Assembly: GCA_947650285.1 (NCBI GenBank)
Contig: CANTFL010000086.1
Coordinates: 682,001 to 746,000 of the forward strand
Direction of reading: 5' to 3'
Length of the DNA stretch: 64,000 nucleotides
From: Hyaloperonospora brassicae
Lineage: Eukaryota > Oomycota > Peronosporomycetes > Peronosporales > Peronosporaceae
The position numbers and the translations under genes were made by a program. The notes under the pieces were generated by a model. The model was not told the DNA's origin, did not search any database, and saw only the letters and a list, made by a program, of their open reading frames with translations. Shown here piece after piece: positions 10,909 through 20,163 of this stretch (the stretch's first letter is position 1; every line of letters starts with the position of its first letter).

Positions 10909-12435
10909 ATGTCTATGCGAGGTGACTCAAGACCTGCACAGCCCGGTGCTGTGCCAGCCTCTGCGGGAGACGATTCGTCGTCTGCTGCTCCTTCTTCGCC
11001 TGCAGCAACAGGTGCTGCAGGTGCACGCGGTATCACACCGCGTGCGCACGATGACCCTGACATAGAGGTCATCTACTCTGGCGAGTCAGACGTGTCTGAC
11101 TCGGGCAATGCTCCAGAAGCGTCTCGCTCAATAGCGACGCCTCAGTATTTGCCAAGACCACTGCCAAACGAACGGACTCGTGATTTGCATCACAGTCTGT
11201 TCGGCAGTGATGATGATGATCAGGGTGGTGAGGAATTCTATTCCTTACCACCGCCGGCTCGTGCCTCTTCGCACGAGCGTGATGACGATGGCGTGAGCCG
11301 TCGTCAATCTGGGAGCCGTGGTTTCAACAAAGGTACCACCGTGAATCGTGATGAGCTGAAGCCGTGGCGTTTGACTAAACGACTCGTCAATTGCTTGTCT
11401 CACGAGACAAGCCGACACCATCGAACACCCTTATTCGATGCGACTGAGCTTCACGGTTTGAGTTCCAGCGCGAAGAACTTTCGCGCTGAAGAAGATTTTT
11501 ATCCCGATGTCTTTCTTAGACATCGATGGTACAACGGCAACCAAAAGCGGGACAAGGCCTCGCTTTTGTATGCGTGGAACGCGTTCGTCCAAAACGTAAA
11601 GAATTTTGGACGAGAAGGGTGGCTCAAGAAGCTTGAGGCGACACGCCTCAGGTTCGAAAAGCGAACACCAACCGGTGCAAGGTACCGGTTGCACTGTTTG
11701 TCGAGTGAGGCAGACATTCCTTGCCTCACATGGGGAGACCCTTGTGCGAGTTGTGTTGACAACTCGCAGCGTGCACATAGGGACGTGTATTCCCTAAGTT
11801 CGCCCTGGGGAAGGGCACACATCTCGGCTGAGATGCGTGACGCGATTGCAAACTTGCAATCCGTCTACAAGCGCCAAAAGCGCGTGTTTACCGACGGGCC
11901 CGAGGACTCATCGGATGGGTCTCGTCATACTGGCGGACGAGACCTTCAACATCCATCAACAGCTGAGAGCGGGGCTCCCAGCTGTTCCAAGAGGGTGGAT
12001 ATCCCCGCCACTGGACGAGGTAGCTCGTCCTTGATCCTGAATCGTCACGGTGATTCAAGATACGCTTCACTAGAAAGCGTTGATCACCGTGAGCATCCAC
12101 CAAAGGATGTGGTGGAGGAGGAAAGAACTCCTCCAGATGATTCGGTTCACCATCTTGACCCTTACGAGATGGATCGCGCAATCGATGAATTGCGCGATGA
12201 CTTGAAGCACGAGCGCGACCGGCGCTACGCTTTGACTGATACCGTGCGGAAGAACCGCAAGGGTCACGAGGCTGATCGGGCGAGGGATCGCGCCAATTAT
12301 GCCACAGCGCAGCTTCAGGTCGAGCGGGATGTCCGATCCCTATTCGGCGAGCTGGCGAGAGCTCGCGGGGAGATATCTCGGTTGAGTTCCGAGGTATCAT
12401 ATCTGCGCGACCATACGGATCGTCTGGAGCGCTAA
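10909..12435 (+). CDS. Antisense ORF of element B: 508-aa coiled-coil protein of unknown function
   Basis: Uninterrupted 508-codon ORF, opposite in sense to gag-pol, starting at an ATG 132 bp inside the 3' LTR. Residues 1-145 are Ser/Ala/Pro-rich and acidic. Residues ~145-310 look globular, with many aromatic residues and several Cys (RHRWYNGNQKRDKASLLYAW, CLTWGDPCASCVDN). Residues ~315-405 are low in complexity, and ~410-508 form a charged, heptad-like coiled coil (DELRDDLKHERDRR to VSYLRDHTDRLER). The last 180 codons overlap the pol C-terminus in antisense. The chromodomain lies opposite the low-complexity linker (residues ~336-390), and the coiled coil lies opposite a disordered spacer of pol. 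Gag-pol is broken but this frame is not. Antisense ORFs at this place are known in some plant Ty3/gypsy elements (for example Grande, Retand); no homology to those is claimed. Confidence 0.7.
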   Translation: MSMRGDSRPAQPGAVPASAGDDSSSAAPSSPAATGAAGARGITPRAHDDPDIEVIYSGESDVSDSGNAPEASRSIATPQYLPRPLPNERTRDLHHSLFGSDDDDQGGEEFYSLPPPARASSHERDDDGVSRRQSGSRGFNKGTTVNRDELKPWRLTKRLVNCLSHETSRHHRTPLFDATELHGLSSSAKNFRAEEDFYPDVFLRHRWYNGNQKRDKASLLYAWNAFVQNVKNFGREGWLKKLEATRLRFEKRTPTGARYRLHCLSSEADIPCLTWGDPCASCVDNSQRAHRDVYSLSSPWGRAHISAEMRDAIANLQSVYKRQKRVFTDGPEDSSDGSRHTGGRDLQHPSTAESGAPSCSKRVDIPATGRGSSSLILNRHGDSRYASLESVDHREHPPKDVVEEERTPPDDSVHHLDPYEMDRAIDELRDDLKHERDRRYALTDTVRKNRKGHEADRARDRANYATAQLQVERDVRSLFGELARARGEISRLSSEVSYLRDHTDRLER

Positions 12436-12598
12436 CGCAAGAACTTGATGGATGTTCTTGAACGTGGGGACAATCTTTATCGGAAGAAGAAGGCTCGTAC
12501 TGACAGTACGGCCTGAGCCTCCCCACGTAAAACGTAAGATGCGTGCGCATGTTACGTGGCAATTCGATCGTGTATGCATTGCCCTTGCGATGCAACAC
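11888..12598 (-). CDS. Element B pol C-terminus: integrase tail, spacer and chromodomain
   Basis: 236 codons on the minus strand. It begins with the end of the integrase C-terminal domain (AYTIELPRNMRTHLTFYVGRL, shown here in part: MRTHLTFYVGRLRPY). A ~130-residue Arg/Ser/Pro-rich spacer follows. The chromodomain (residues ~175-228, positions 11915-12076) contains FLVKRILNHRD, YLVQWRGYPPSWNSWEP and LVRQYDETH. Chromodomains in Ty3/gypsy integrases are known to guide insertion to marked chromatin. The ORF is separated from the rest of pol by frame changes. Confidence 0.8.
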   Translation of the reverse strand: MLHRKGNAYTIELPRNMRTHLTFYVGRLRPYCQYEPSSSDKDCPHVQEHPSSSCVSAPDDPYGRADMIPRNSTEISPRELSPARRIGIGHPARPEAALWHNWRDPSPDQPRDPCGSSARYQSKRSAGRARASSHRAIHRLRDPSRKGQDGEPNHLEEFFPPPPHPLVDAHGDQRFLVKRILNHRDDSGSRTSYLVQWRGYPPSWNSWEPRSQLLMDVEGLVRQYDETHPMSPRARR

Positions 12599-12658
12599 TC
12601 GAAATGGTCCAATTTACTTCGGCAGTAGTTTACTACTGCCGACACTAGTGACTGCATG

Positions 12659-13956
12659 TCAAGGTAAGTTTACCGTAGACAGTAGTACTAGGTCATTAAC
12701 CTTAAATGAAAGAAAATTTGCTATTCCATTCTTGTCTGCAATCCGTTTCTGGCGGTCCACCGCGTTTGCGATGGAGTACTGAACGAAACGGACTACCGCC
12801 TCTCGAGTCAGCAGGAAGTTCTCTGCTGACTCTTTGTTTTGCCTCTCAGTGCGCTTCGTGCGCACTGCTAAGAGATTGTTCTCTTCTTCAGCGAAGTTGT
12901 CTTCTTCCTCGCTGGAATAGTCGTTGACGATGATGAATATACCAGCATCTTCATCATCATCCGAGTCAGTAATAGCGTCGCCGCTATTATTGAGGTGGTG
13001 TTCTTCATCGATGTCGACATTTTCGACATCGTCATCATACGTGACGACGTTAGCGTCGACACGTGATGAGCAAGAGCCAGAACGGTTTTTGTTCGAGCGA
13101 GTCCCTCCCCCCTTATCCAATAGTCACACTCTAGAAGGGTGGGCACACGTGGATGGCGTAAACCATTCACGTAAAACGGTGTGTGCTATGTGGAAGCATG
13201 CACCGAATTATTGATGGCGAATTCCACCATGGGTAGGAATTCGCTCCAACTCGAAAACGAGTGGACATATCCTCGAAGGATCTCTTCGAGGACACGGTTC
13301 GCACGTTCCGTCTGACCATCTGTTTCGGGATGGTAAGAAGTAGACATCTTTAATCGTGTTCCACGAGAACGGAACACGGTTTACCAAAATGCCGCCGTGA
13401 ACCGAGGGTCACGGTCGGATACAAGTTCACGAGGAAACCCGTGGAGTCTAAAGACCGTGTCTAGAAAGACACGAGCACAACCTTGAGCCTTGGTCGTCTC
13501 AGGGACAGCAGCAAGATGAACCATCTTGATGAATCGGTCAACAAACACAAGAATACCATTTTTCTTGTGAGCATCTTCGGGAAAACCGAAGACGAAGTCC
13601 ATTGAAACGGACTGCCAGCACTCTGTCAGGCCAGGCAGAGGCTGCAATGGCGCACGGGATGAAGGACTAGGCTTCAACCGTTTACAAACCTCGCAACCAC
13701 GTATGTACTTGCGGTAAAACTGATACTGGCGTGGCCAGTAAAAGTCACGACTTAACGTGAGGTAAGTCTTTTCTATCCCACGATGGCCGCTTGTTGGGGC
13801 ATCGTGACACTCATACATGACGCGTAAACGCAAATCATGATGAGCGGGTACAAAGACACGAGGCGTGTCGTCGGCAACAGCTGTATAGTACAGCAATTCG
13901 TCGCGTGTACTATACCGATCCGATGAGGATCGGTACAAAGCCGGTAAATCCCTCAT
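12659..13956 (-). pseudogene. Element B integrase, broken
   Basis: Minus-strand pieces 13381-13956, 13186-13377 and 12659-13120. Visible are the HHCC zinc finger (HRGIEKTYLTLSRDFYW, CEVCKRL) and the catalytic DDE positions in MDFVFGFP, SDRDPRF and [14 protein letters not shown]. The 12659-13120 piece contains an unusually long acidic insert (DDDVENVDIDEEHH, TDSDDDEDAG, SSEEEDN) before FLSFKVNDLVLLST of the C-terminal domain. Stops and shifts near 13380 and 13180 break the frame. Confidence 0.8.
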
Positions 13957-15447
13957 GGATTACTGGATGGATTCACCAGATGATCCATCAATCGCAGAAG
14001 ATCCTTATCTTCTGCGTAGGCCTTTCGTACGTCGTCAAGTAAACTTGAAGACGGGACACTGACTGACAGTGTCGCAACAGTGGGCTTATCCTCACTGTTG
14101 AATTGTGCTTCCGGCTCGAAATCGGGCCGGCGCGAGAGCGCATCCGCGACGACGTTGAGTCGTCCTGGTTTATACTCCACGGAGAAGTTATAGTCCGCGA
14201 AGAAAGACAGCTACCTCGCAATTCGTTGAGAGAGGTGCGGGCTGTTCACGGCCGTGCGTAATGACGCATGGTCCGTATAGACAACAAACGGTCTATCTCC
14301 CAAGAGATAGACGCGAAACTAATCCAGTGCGTACTTCATGGCAAGGTGTTCTCTGTCATGCACTGGGTAATTACGCTCAGCTACTTGCAGCTGACGCGAC
14401 TAATAACAGATGACGCGCTCCACGCCATCTGCGTCGAACTGAATTAACGCACAGCCGATTGCAAAATCGCTGGCGTCACAGACCACATGAAATGGTCTGT
14501 CCTGATCTGCAATCGCCAAGATCGGCGATTGCATCAAGCTTTGCTTGATACCTTCAAAGGAACGCTGGCACTCAGCGTTCCATGACCACTTGACATTTTT
14601 CTTGAGCAAGCAAGAAAGATGAACAGTCATCTCGGCGTAGTTGCGCGAATACTTGTGCAAGGACGCCGCTAGACCAAGGAAGTTCCTTAGTCCCTTGACA
14701 TCGACTGGCACTGGTCGGTGATCGCCTTGATCTTTTCGGGATCAAGGCTGATGCCTTGTTTACCCACGACGCACCCAAGAAGTGGTATTTCGCTGGCCGC
14801 GAATATACACTTCTTGAGGTTGGCGTACAACTTATACTTGCACATAAGTTGAAGAACCTGACGAACGTGAGTTCTGTGAACTTCAACGTCCGTCTTCCCG
14901 TCCAAAGCCCGGCTATGGACGAACACATCGTCGAAGTAACTCGGTGCGAAGTCTCGCACCGGTCTCAACAGATTTTTTGTACATCTGTTAATTGTTGCAG
15001 GGGCATTACTCAGCCCCTGTGGCATAACTAGCCACTCCCACAGCATCCCGCTGGGGGTACTCACTGCCGTGAACGGGACGTCCCGTTCACGCATGAGGAT
15101 ATGATAGAATCCATCCATCAGATCCATGGACGAAAAGATGGTACTCTTAACATAACATCTATGATTACGTCCTTCCTCGGTATCGGCGTCTGAGCCGGTA
15201 CCGTTGCAGCACTCAACTTGTTGAATGCGTGCACTATCCGCCATCCTCCTGTGGCCTTTCGCACAGAGAAGGTCGGAGAGCTGTGAGGGGATGTTGATTC
15301 CCTCACATGGCCCGCCGCTAAGCGACCGGAAAAGAACTTGTCGATCTCTAGTACTTGTTCACGAGGCAGTGGCCACTGCTTCATGACACAGTACTTCGAG
15401 CCCGGTTTGAGCTCGATCTCGTGTTGAGTGCCTTTGTCCTTAGGCAA
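13957..15447 (-). pseudogene. Element B reverse transcriptase and RNase H, broken
   Basis: ORFs 15118-15447, 14687-15244 and 14400-14711, then 13953-14180. RT signatures: HEIELKPGSKYCVMKQWPLP at the start, VPFTAVSTPSGMLWEWLVMP, the active site YFDDVFVHS near 14930-14955, and the connection block LRNFLGLAASLHKY. RNase H begins with FHVVCDASDFAIGCALIQ; a stop near 14400 and others up to 14180 interrupt it. The region is dense in perfect stems, including a 24-bp uninterrupted palindrome at 15068-15091. Confidence 0.85.
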
Positions 15448-16835
15448 CTTTCAAGGCACAGATTTAGGGAATACGTCCTTGAATTCGATCTTATTCTTAT
15501 ACAAAGGATTTGCCTGAAGCGACTTCCAGCATTAAAACTTATACTTTTGAATACGAGTCTTGTCATCGATGACACTTTCGTCTATCGATGAGATGCTGAG
15601 AACCCGTTCGTTCTCGGCAAATACTGTTGCCGACCGAATACCGATGACGTACTCATTCTATGTGACGAGTATGCAGATCTGTTTGACTTCGCCAATACGT
15701 GGGTCACGCAAGAACCGTTTGGGTTCAAGCGTTGGCAATTGGATTATCCTCGAAGTTAACTTCAAAGGCACAATTAGATCAAGCGTATAAGCGTCTAAGC
15801 TTGACCCGTCGTTGAACAAGACGCTCGTTGTCTCAGATTCTTCCTGGGAACTTGCTTCCACAGGTTGCTGAGGTCTTGTCCGCTCAGGTTGCTAAGAGCC
15901 TGATCTCTTAGCAAGTACGTCTTTAGGAATTTCTTCCTCAAGTACGTGGTGACTTATTCCCTCGACGTCTTCTAACTGTGGATGTGCAACTACAGTCAGG
16001 AACCGATCTTCTTCGATCGACTCTCCAGTCGACCTAGGATTTTATCGTTTTCCTTTCTGGACAACTGGTAAATTCTTCTTGTAATTTTGCCTACTGGGCA
16101 TACATCCTTGTCCCGACCCACTCAAATTATTCGAGTGGTGGACCTTCGGCGCAGCCTGTACTTCTGTACAGCCGCCGGGAGCTTGCTCCACAGTGTAGTG
16201 ATTAACTACACTGTGATATTGTGCAGTCGTGCTAACGATCGTACCGCAAGTGAGGCCATCGCACTCACTCGCAGAACATCCACACGCTTGTGGACGCTCC
16301 AAGATGTTCATCAGATGGCCATCTGATGAACAAGCGTCAGGCATCGTCACGGATCGATGCTGCCAGCTCACCCTTGGCTTGTACATTCTGAGCCAAGGTA
16401 ATCCCAGGATGACATCAAATTTGTCATCCAGATCTAGTACGATGAAGTCATCATCGTACTGCTCGCCCTCTAACGTGTAGTGGATTCCTACTACACGTTT
16501 CTCAACGGTTATCGATGCGCCTGTTGCAAGGCGCACCGTCATCCTTGTGAGGGGAATGTCGCGCTCAACGAACTTGAGCCTACGACCCTCTAGTGACTGG
16601 CGACTAACAAAGTTGTTCGACGCCCACAGTCTACTAGGGCACGAAGCGACAAATCATTTTTCGCATCCAACTTTAAGGTGATTAGCGAAACGTCATCACC
16701 AGGTTCAGAGACACACAATGATTGTGTATCTAAAGCGACTTTCGTCAAGAGATTTGCAAATTCTCTTGAGGTTGCTGGATCAGTAGGGCGCTCCGCCTCT
16801 ACTGTCCCCGTCCATTTTTTGATGGTCCGTCTCAC
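15448..16835 (-). pseudogene. Element B protease and pol N-terminal linker, broken
   Basis: 16590-16835 ends with SLRALVDCG, the protease active-site region, then loses frame. 16042-16542 continues with FDVILGLPWLRMYKPRVSW, typical of the aspartic protease fold of Ty3 elements. 15448-16041 is a linker with only fragments open. Confidence 0.7.
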
Positions 16836-17952
16836 TGTTGCGGCCTGGCAACAGCGCTGGACCCACGCCCATTGCCCTTTCTGGCAAATGATCGTCCATT
16901 TCGCTCAGTACTGTTTGGTACTGGGCGTGGGGCACTACACTCGTATGCGTAGTGCCCTAACTTCTGACAGCGATTGCACCTCTGCAATCGCTTGTTGTTT
17001 GAAAAGCTAGGTCTCTCGCTCTCAACATAGCAGAGGTCCATTGGTTCTGGACCTCCAATCTCTTGTCGTCTTGGTGGACGGTCAGAGTTTGAGCTAGCAT
17101 GAGCCTGTCTCATGCTAAAGTCTTCCCGTTTCGCGGCTGATATCGCTTCTTCAAGCGTATTCAGCTCAAGGCGGAACAGGTGGCTCCTGACGGGACTTTC
17201 TGCGAGCCCTTGCATGAACACCGTAATCAACGTGTGTTCATGGACTGGGTTAGCAGTTATACTACTCGCAAGGAGTCGTATATGTTGTGCGTAAGCGTGC
17301 ACATCACGCTTACCCTGCTTGAGTTCAGGAGCTCTGAACGAGCCCTGAACACAGTCTGTGGCGGCTTAAACGTTTGTCTGAGCCGGGACTTAAAGTCATC
17401 TAGCGACCTAAACACATTTGGGTCGCTACTCTCGAGCCCCAGGGACCAAGTTTTGGCACGCCCTGCCAAGTGGGTCTGAGCAAATGTGAGTTTCATTTGC
17501 TCATCTTCGACGCGACGAGCCCTTAAGGCTCTGTCGAGTTCGACAAACCACAGTAACATGGAGTCTTCCGGGACTCCACTGTACTTGGAGATGTCAACTT
17601 TCATGACCTCGGGACGGCGCGCATGTGCCGTCCCGCCCACAGCAGCATGGAATTGCTGCTGTCTCAACAGCTCTGTCTGGTGAGCATCGAGTTCTCTCAA
17701 TTGCTCAGCCTGTTGAGAGCCTAGCTGGTGAAGCAAGGCTACTTTCTCCCTTTCGGTGACAAGTTCATTTTGGATGAACTTGGCAATAGCGGCATGTTGT
17801 TGGTCTCTGTCTAGAGACTCCAACATGGTGCTAACGACGAACACGCCTACGGTATAACTCATTCGTTCTACTGCACCCCATTCGATGTCACTCAAATGGG
17901 TAAACCCTTCACGCGTGGCGTGAAAGGTCTCTTCTTCATCCAACACGTTCAT
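16832..17952 (-). pseudogene. Element B gag, one frameshift
   Basis: 17257-17952 (231 codons, starts MNVLDEEETF) contains a coiled-coil stretch and a capsid-like region (DISKYSGVPEDSMLLWFVEL, FAQTHLAGRAKTW, SRLRQTFKPP). The frame shifts near 17290 into 16832-17302, which holds LLASSITANPVHEHTLITVF, VFMQGLAESPVRSHLF and the CCHC knuckle CNRCQKLGHYAYEC. The stop context at the shift suggests decay. Confidence 0.8.
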
Positions 17953-17978
17953 GTTGGATGTTGTGGTCCTTGGAAGGA

Positions 17979-17994
17979 CTACAAAGTGCTACCA
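17979..17994 (-). promoter_or_regulatory. Primer-binding site of element B
   Basis: On the minus strand, two bases inside the 5' LTR, the sequence reads TGGTAGCACTTTGTAG. It is complementary to a tRNA 3' end finishing in ...GTGCTACCA. The tRNA species was not identified. Confidence 0.6.
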
Positions 17995-17996
17995 GG

Positions 17997-18388
17997 TGTA
18001 ACGGGGCACACCCTTGCGTGAACTTAACGCAAGGGTTTTGGGTGCCCCGACAGACGTACACGTGGCAAGCGAGGAAGCGTAGGTAGGGTAAAAGCAGAAC
18101 TGTTATATTAATATAATCAAGTCTTTTAACTACTGTCTCTCTGTTTGACTTAACTTAATTATGCTAATATAACTGAGTGTATGGTGACGTCTCGTCACCA
18201 CTCATTGCGCGCGTCTTGCGGCGATTGGTGGGTTGATATCATCAAGATATCAACCAATGAACAGACTCTTTGGTCGACCCTTCAATATCACCACTTTGGT
18301 GATATTGTTCGAAGAATATTCAACTAAATATTCTTTATTGTCACTTTTGTTAAAGTGACAATTCTATGTAACGGGCTGCCCCGTTACA
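17997..18388 (-). repeat. 5' LTR of element B
   Basis: 392 bp, starts TGTAACGGGG and ends CCCCGTTACA. Perfect stems include 18231-18240 with 18246-18255 (GGTTGATATC), 18284-18293 with 18297-18306 (AATATCACCA), 18337-18346 with 18353-18362 (ATTGTCACTT), and the end stem TGTAACGGG/CCCGTTACA. Confidence 0.9.
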
Positions 18389-18587
18389 CAAGACAAAAGA
18401 TGGTTTATTAAGAAAACATAGCTATATTAGATAGAGTTCTACTTTTTACCTTAGACAAAGCTTTGTAGTCCTGTCTACTTCCTCGCGCTTTCTCACGCCA
18501 CGTGAACGTGACGTCGGCAGTACACAGCCTTGTGTCTGGTTAACACAAGGTCTTACCAGGCATATGGTAAGAGCGTGCCCCGTTACA
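18389..18587 (+). repeat. Older LTR split by element B (right part)
   Basis: Matches, in reverse, 30198-30430: TTAGACAAAGCTTTGTAGTCC-like, CTGTCTACTTCCTCGC, and CACAAGGTCTTACC. It ends in GTGCCCCGTTACA like the LTRs of element B. It also has stems (CCTTGTGT/ACACAAGG, TCTTACCA/TGGTAAGA). Its left end is the short piece before 10384, so element B inserted into it. Confidence 0.7.
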
Positions 18588-19020
18588 CATTTAGAACTTA
18601 TAGAAGGTTTTAATAAAGGGGCTTTATTTTAATTTATATATGCTATTTATCTAATTTTTACTTCTGAGCAACTTTTGTTCAGCTTGTCGACTTCCTTCGC
18701 ACGTGCGGTGTACGTAAACTTTGAGAGCACATATCCTTGCAGTGTCATCAGCGTAGGCCCCGTCACAGATCTGGATAGAAAGTGCCCCGTTATTAAGCAT
18801 TAATTTGTTCGAACATGCAATTTACCCTGTTGGTACTTTTTGTTTTATGCTACAAATTTGGTTTTTTTATTTTCATCTTGTGGCACATTTCTATATAATC
18901 TTGTTATATGATGCATCTTGTTTTTGAAGGAATTGACGCATTTCCATTATTTTCCTCTAATTATAGCTCGATGAAATATATGCAGCGTATTAGTACAAGG
19001 ATTGGTGCCCGTTACATCTG
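18588..19020. repeat. LTR debris
   Basis: AT-rich, with three more LTR-end-like motifs (GGCCCCGTCACA near 18770, GTGCCCCGTTAT near 18792, GTGCCCGTTACA near 19010) and a block resembling 18460-18560. It is read as stacked relict LTR ends; no coding potential. Confidence 0.4.
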
Positions 19021-19227
19021 CTCTGTTCCTTCACCCTTGGCCGCTCTGCCAACCCGCACCGAAGGGTGTGTGATAGTTGGGTGAACTGGAAGCCCTACTA
19101 GCCGAAAAGCCCCATAGTCTAATGAGGGGTGTGGGCCCCTGTTGAGTTCAATCCGAGCCGCGGTACTCGCAGATCACCCCCGGGAAGTCTGAGGGGTCAC
19201 ACGGCATAAATCTCTGTTCCTTCACCC
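19021..19227 (+). mobile_element. SINE-like insertion with 16-bp target duplication
   Basis: An exact 16-bp direct repeat, CTCTGTTCCTTCACCC, lies at 19021-19036 and 19212-19227. Between them are 175 bp containing tRNA-like blocks: an A-box-like TAGTCTAATGAGGGG near 19118 and a B-box-like GAGTTCAATCCGAG near 19145. A long target duplication around a short non-coding body with pol III boxes is the pattern of a tRNA-derived SINE. The family was not identified. Confidence 0.4.
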
Positions 19228-20163
19228 AATACGTTCCCTCGTTGCTTCTTTGTCGCTTACGCTTCCTATCATCTGGATTCATTGCACGCACTGCTGCGCT
19301 GTAATCGTGTGCTTACTGCACAAAGTGTAGGGTGCAGATAGCTGATCTGGGCTTTGTTGTACATGGGAACAGCGCAGTCGACCTGCGATATCGGAAAAAC
19401 AAAGGTTGAGTTCTGATTTGTGCATAAACGAAATATACTCATCTCTATACTCGAACCACAGACCATCAAGCTGCCGAATCTATCATGCAATCGCCACAAA
19501 TCACAAACTGAGATTCGTGGCCATGAATCGCACCACTCGCTCGTCCAGTTGTTTGCTACCAGAATGGAAGCTACCGATGCCACAGCAACGGCGACGACAT
19601 TCTATCAATGCGGGCTGCAAAGGCCCAGTGCTTTGATCGAGAAACACAACTGGCAATCGAAATTAATGCATATGTCTAGTGCTGGTTATAGGTTGCCGAG
19701 GCGTTTGGACAGTAGACAGCATCACGCAGGATTTGACTCCCTGGCTACGTGTCTTAATGTCGCACTGAAATACCCTTTAAACACCTCGTTATGTTTCCAG
19801 ATTTTTACTCCCTATCCAATAGTACGCCTCGTTATGTTCCGAGCTTTTTGCTCCCTATCTAATAGTACGCCTGATGCGACAGACGACGCAGGGCGCCAAT
19901 AAATTGCACACGTGACAGCTTGATTCACAGACGATCAGAGCTTCCCAAATCATCCGACCAAAGACCTACGCGTCCGTGACAGGAACGGAGACGTGTGGAT
20001 ACCGGTTCTAGTAGCAGAGTGACAGAGCCCACAGATCACAGCAGGAATCCCAAGCTTGCTCCATCGTCGTCCTTCCTATACGGCTCAGCTGGACCCAACT
20101 GGCTTTGCCATTCTGCGTTTTGCTCCCTCTCGCGCAAACTTTCTTTCTGAATGCCAGTCCGCC
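19228..20163. other. Non-coding region upstream of the effector gene
   Basis: ORFs of up to 160 codons occur on the plus strand but carry no known motif and lack coding character. A 43-bp unit is repeated twice in tandem at 19784-19869. No promoter element can be named with confidence. Confidence 0.4.
19784..19869. repeat. Two-copy 43-bp tandem repeat
   Basis: Two units starting CCTCGTTATGTT (19784 and 19827), each ending near CCAATAGTACG or CTAATAGTACG, with several substitutions between them. Confidence 0.8.

Larger units (their letters stand above)
10384..18388 (-). mobile_element. Chromodomain Ty3/gypsy element B, full length, hairpin-saturated
   Basis: 8.0-kb element with LTRs at 10384-10777 and 17997-18388, PBS and PPT in the expected places, and minus-strand order gag, protease, RT, RNase H, integrase, chromodomain. 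Several stops and frameshifts break gag and pol, and the LTRs differ at several percent of sites, so it is not active now. Two things stand out: an extra 508-codon ORF on the plus strand between pol and the 3' LTR, and short perfect inverted repeats every few tens of bases along the whole element. It sits inside an older LTR (left part up to 10383, right part 18389-18587); flanks CAAAT and CAAGA may be a decayed 5-bp target duplication. Confidence 0.9.

Noticed and set aside
10909..12435. The antisense ORF as a mere by-product of palindromic sequence
   Set aside because: Local palindromes could mirror codon patterns, but most of the ORF (10909-11887) has no pol frame opposite, and 508 codons stay open while pol itself is broken. 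Not fully excluded.
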